DNA of 51,686 nucleotides from a virus: IMG/VR virus record IMGVR_UViG_3300025108_000075, positions 1 through 51,686 of that record. One strand, written 5' to 3'. This document shows positions 50,218-51,686 of the stretch, piece by piece. The notes under the pieces are model-generated. The model was given only the letters and a program-made list of their open reading frames with translations, was not told the origin of the DNA and made no database searches. Position 1 is the first letter of the stretch. Each line of letters begins with the position of its first letter. Made by a program: the position numbers and the translations under genes.

Positions 50218-50543
50218 TGGAAGAAGTCCTCTAGGGTGGAGAATAGTTGACGTTTAGGTTTAGTATACTTGGGATTGAATGTATGAGTATGCTCGGGGAA
50301 GATATCAATACGTGAGTTCTTCTTGTTGAGTTTGTATCTAATGAGGTGTTTGTTTAGATGATGTTCACACTCAAACATAGCAATGATCTTATCATTATGA
50401 TAGATCCATTCAAGTCTATATGGGAAGTGTTTAGAATGTGGTGGCCAATCAGTAATGTTCTTCCGCCGATCCGTAATCTTCAAAGTCTTCGGAGAGGCTT
50501 TGGATTTTCTTTTTGTAGTAGAGGGCTTCGAGTTCTTCTTCAT
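50214..50543 (-). CDS. Basic unknown protein (109 residues)
   Basis: Start at ATG 50541-50543 (MKKNSKPSTTKRKSKASPKT); an in-frame TTG lies four codons earlier. Residues 1-30 are Lys-rich and low in complexity and share 95 bases with the 3' end of the upstream gene in another frame. The rest (DWPPHSKHFPYRLEWIYHND, KIIAMFECEHHLNKHLIRYK) is rich in His, Tyr and Lys and looks folded, with possible beta strands. The true start could lie within the overlap, near the stop of the upstream gene. DNA or RNA binding is suggested by charge only. No family recognised. Confidence 0.6.
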   Translation of the reverse strand: MKKNSKPSTTKRKSKASPKTLKITDRRKNITDWPPHSKHFPYRLEWIYHNDKIIAMFECEHHLNKHLIRYKLNKKNSRIDIFPEHTHTFNPKYTKPKRQLFSTLEDFFQ

Positions 50544-50727
50544 TGTAGTATACAATCAGGTCATCATCATCAGCATGATCAGGATGCATCCACTCATAGA
50601 ATTCATCAGCAAGAGAGAAAGCATCTTCCATACGATCTTTACGTATGAGAAACTTGAATCTACGTAGTCTATTCTCCATGATGGTGTCCATCTGTCTGGA
50701 GAGTCGTTCTTGAGTTGCCTTATTCAT
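50449..50727 (-). CDS. Acidic helical protein (92 residues)
   Basis: I start at ATG 50725-50727 (MNKATQERLSRQMDTIMENR), an eight-base overlap with the previous gene; an ATG six codons upstream (50745) is also possible. The N-terminal half is a basic helix (RLRRFKFLIRKDRMEDAFS), then LADEFYEWMHPDHADDDD and an acidic end (EEELEALYYKKKIQSLSEDF). It is probably an all-helical small protein. It overlaps the next gene by 95 bases, unusually long for this phage. Function unknown. Confidence 0.65.
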   Translation of the reverse strand: MNKATQERLSRQMDTIMENRLRRFKFLIRKDRMEDAFSLADEFYEWMHPDHADDDDLIVYYNEEELEALYYKKKIQSLSEDFEDYGSAEEHY

Positions 50728-50947
50728 GAGTGGTAGTGAGTTCATTCTTGAGGTGATCGTACTGTACGAAAGTATAACCTTCAGGTAATGCTTTCATCAG
50801 TGCTGCAGCAAACTCGGCAGGATAATGACCATGATAACGCCAAAACAATTGATATTCTCTGTCAGAGATATTCAACCGTGGCTTGACCTTCAGTTCTTCA
50901 GTGATGGGTTCTAGTAGTTCTAGAACATGTTCAGTGATGAGATTCAT
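50720..50947 (-). CDS. Small unknown protein (75 residues)
   Basis: ATG 50945-50947, overlapping the stop of the previous gene by four bases. Helix NLITEHVLELLEPITEELK is followed by a mixed region (NISDREYQLFWRYHGHYPAE), a helix (FAAALMKALPEGY) and a final strand (TFVQYDHLKNEL). It has the look of a compact alpha/beta protein with a Trp-Arg-Tyr-His cluster. No known motif is present. It is part of the operon started at 51184-51212. Confidence 0.65.
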   Translation of the reverse strand: MNLITEHVLELLEPITEELKVKPRLNISDREYQLFWRYHGHYPAEFAAALMKALPEGYTFVQYDHLKNELTTTHE

Positions 50948-51168
50948 TTGGTATACATGTAAGTGTTGTTGTACGTCAGCAAGAAATCATATGCTGCTTT
51001 ATACATTTGATACTCTTCAGGAAGCATATCTTCCCAATCTAAAGTATCATGACTATCCCAGTCAATTGTGCCGTCAACATCAACCAGATAAGTTGATACC
51101 TGACCATTCTCTAACATGATTGCCTCGCCATTGACGACGACATACATCTCGGATTCCATCGTGCTCAT
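50944..51168 (-). CDS. Small acidic protein, first gene of the operon (74 residues)
   Basis: ATG 51166-51168, about 10 bases after the predicted transcription start. The protein has an N-terminal beta hairpin (EMYVVVNGEAIMLENGQVST), an acidic loop rich in Asp and Trp (DVDGTIDWDSHDTLDWED) and a C-terminal helix (EEYQMYKAAYDFLLTYNN). It is the first gene behind a near-consensus sigma70 promoter, so it should be made early in infection. Early acidic proteins often act on host enzymes, but no such function can be shown here. Confidence 0.65.
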   Translation of the reverse strand: MSTMESEMYVVVNGEAIMLENGQVSTYLVDVDGTIDWDSHDTLDWEDMLPEEYQMYKAAYDFLLTYNNTYMYTK

Positions 51169-51183
51169 GATTGAACTGAAGGT

Positions 51184-51212
51184 AGTATACTATGTATTGA
51201 GTGAACTGTCAA
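51184..51212 (-). promoter_or_regulatory. Near-consensus sigma70 promoter
   Basis: Minus strand: TTGACA (51207-51212), 17-base spacer, TATACT (51184-51189). The stop codon TGA of the upstream gene lies inside the -35. It drives the small-gene operon from 51168 to 49674. Confidence 0.8.
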
Positions 51213-51667
51213 CCCTTGCGGTACAGATAACCACCACTCCAATCAGCATGCTCTAACATCCAATTGCGTTGTGAAATAATCAGCAGATTAAATCTTACAC
51301 CCTTGGCAGGTGCTTTGATACTTGCTGGCTTATATACATCACCAGTCTTACGATCAACAAATGCATGCACACTACGTGAACCATTGGCATTCATCATGAT
51401 CTTATGATACTTACGTCCAGTATCAACTGTGAAGTTATAACCACAACGACCATCTTTTAGATCATCAATACATGCTTGATGATACTCTGGACGATCAGAT
51501 GATGGCATCAAGAACTCATGACGACGCATTGATTCATTAATAAAATTAGATACAAGTGCATCACATAACTCAAAGCAATACTTGGTGATATTCAATTGAA
51601 TTGTGTTCTGTGCATCCTTCTGGGCACAATAGTCTGAAAACTCTTTGTTCAATGGTGTTGTGGTCAT
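51209..51667 (-). CDS. Conserved cyanophage protein of unknown function (152 residues)
   Basis: ATG 51665-51667 with a good Shine-Dalgarno site (GAGGAA at 51672-51677). The sequence has an N-terminal helical part (LNKEFSDYCAQKDAQNTIQL) and a C-terminal beta-rich part with GRKYHKIMMNANGSRSVHAF, then VDRKTGDVYKPASIKAPAKG and VRFNLL. The latter motif (RSVH.FvD..TGdvYKPAs.kaPAKGvRfNLL) recurs in many marine phages under hypothetical annotation; it may be a nucleic-acid or polymer-binding fold, but function is unproven. It ends inside the promoter of the next operon, so it forms a separate unit entering from outside the window. Confidence 0.8.
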   Translation of the reverse strand: MTTTPLNKEFSDYCAQKDAQNTIQLNITKYCFELCDALVSNFINESMRRHEFLMPSSDRPEYHQACIDDLKDGRCGYNFTVDTGRKYHKIMMNANGSRSVHAFVDRKTGDVYKPASIKAPAKGVRFNLLIISQRNWMLEHADWSGGYLYRKG

Positions 51668-51686
51668 GAAGGTTCCTCGCTGTTGT

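Noticed and set aside
1-51686. Integrase, transposase, insertion sequence or CRISPR array
   Set aside because: None seen on either strand; all long repeats found are within structural genes.

Overview
The window looks like a piece of a T4-like contractile-tailed phage that infects marine cyanobacteria (Synechococcus/Prochlorococcus type). The order gp25, gp6, a giant protein in the gp7 position, then gp8 is the baseplate-wedge block of T4-like phages. The giant YHYH, DUF4815-like and cupredoxin-bearing structural proteins are typical of cyanophages. The protein-coding genes I accept are all on the minus strand, tightly packed, often with 1-4 base overlaps. No tRNA, insertion sequence, integrase or CRISPR array is visible. 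All assignments come from reading the sequence; no database was searched.

Transcription runs from high to low coordinates. From 51.7 to 49.7 kb an operon of small unknown genes follows a strong sigma70-like promoter (51184-51212) placed after a conserved 152-residue protein. From 49.67 to 49.40 kb lies the main non-coding patch: two cyanobacterial-type DnaA-box-like repeats, a 74-base cloverleaf-capable element and a second near-consensus sigma70 promoter. From 49.4 to 46.1 kb is a mosaic of small genes: an AT-rich KTSC-like gene, then a visibly GC-richer set including a PD-(D/E)XK nuclease-like protein. Several genes there have no Shine-Dalgarno site but share an A/C-rich leader. Terminators lie at 48.30 and 46.08 kb.

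From 46.0 to 22.0 kb is the late tail/baseplate region: two overlapping small ORFs, a 276-residue protein, a PAAR tip protein (T4 gp5.4-like), a basic 49-residue peptide, gp25, gp6, the 3026-residue gp7-position protein, gp8, and a 2703-residue structural protein. From 22 kb to the left edge come fibre and adhesin-like proteins. They include two fibres with the same N-terminal segment, two with the same C-terminal domain, a subtilisin-like protease carrying two cupredoxin modules, a highly expressed-looking 474-residue protein framed by tandem late promoters and a terminator, a 2318-residue repeat protein, an Mtd-like protein and a truncated repeat protein that runs off the edge.

T4-type late promoters (TATAAATA and close variants) precede many of the late genes, whereas three sigma70-like promoters serve the small-gene region and, unexpectedly, the 49-residue peptide just ahead of gp25. 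The most unusual item is the S8 protease: its two inserted cupredoxin modules begin with the Cys-His-Met copper-ligand strand and end before it, the order expected of a circular permutation, and its catalytic Asp position appears to hold Glu.
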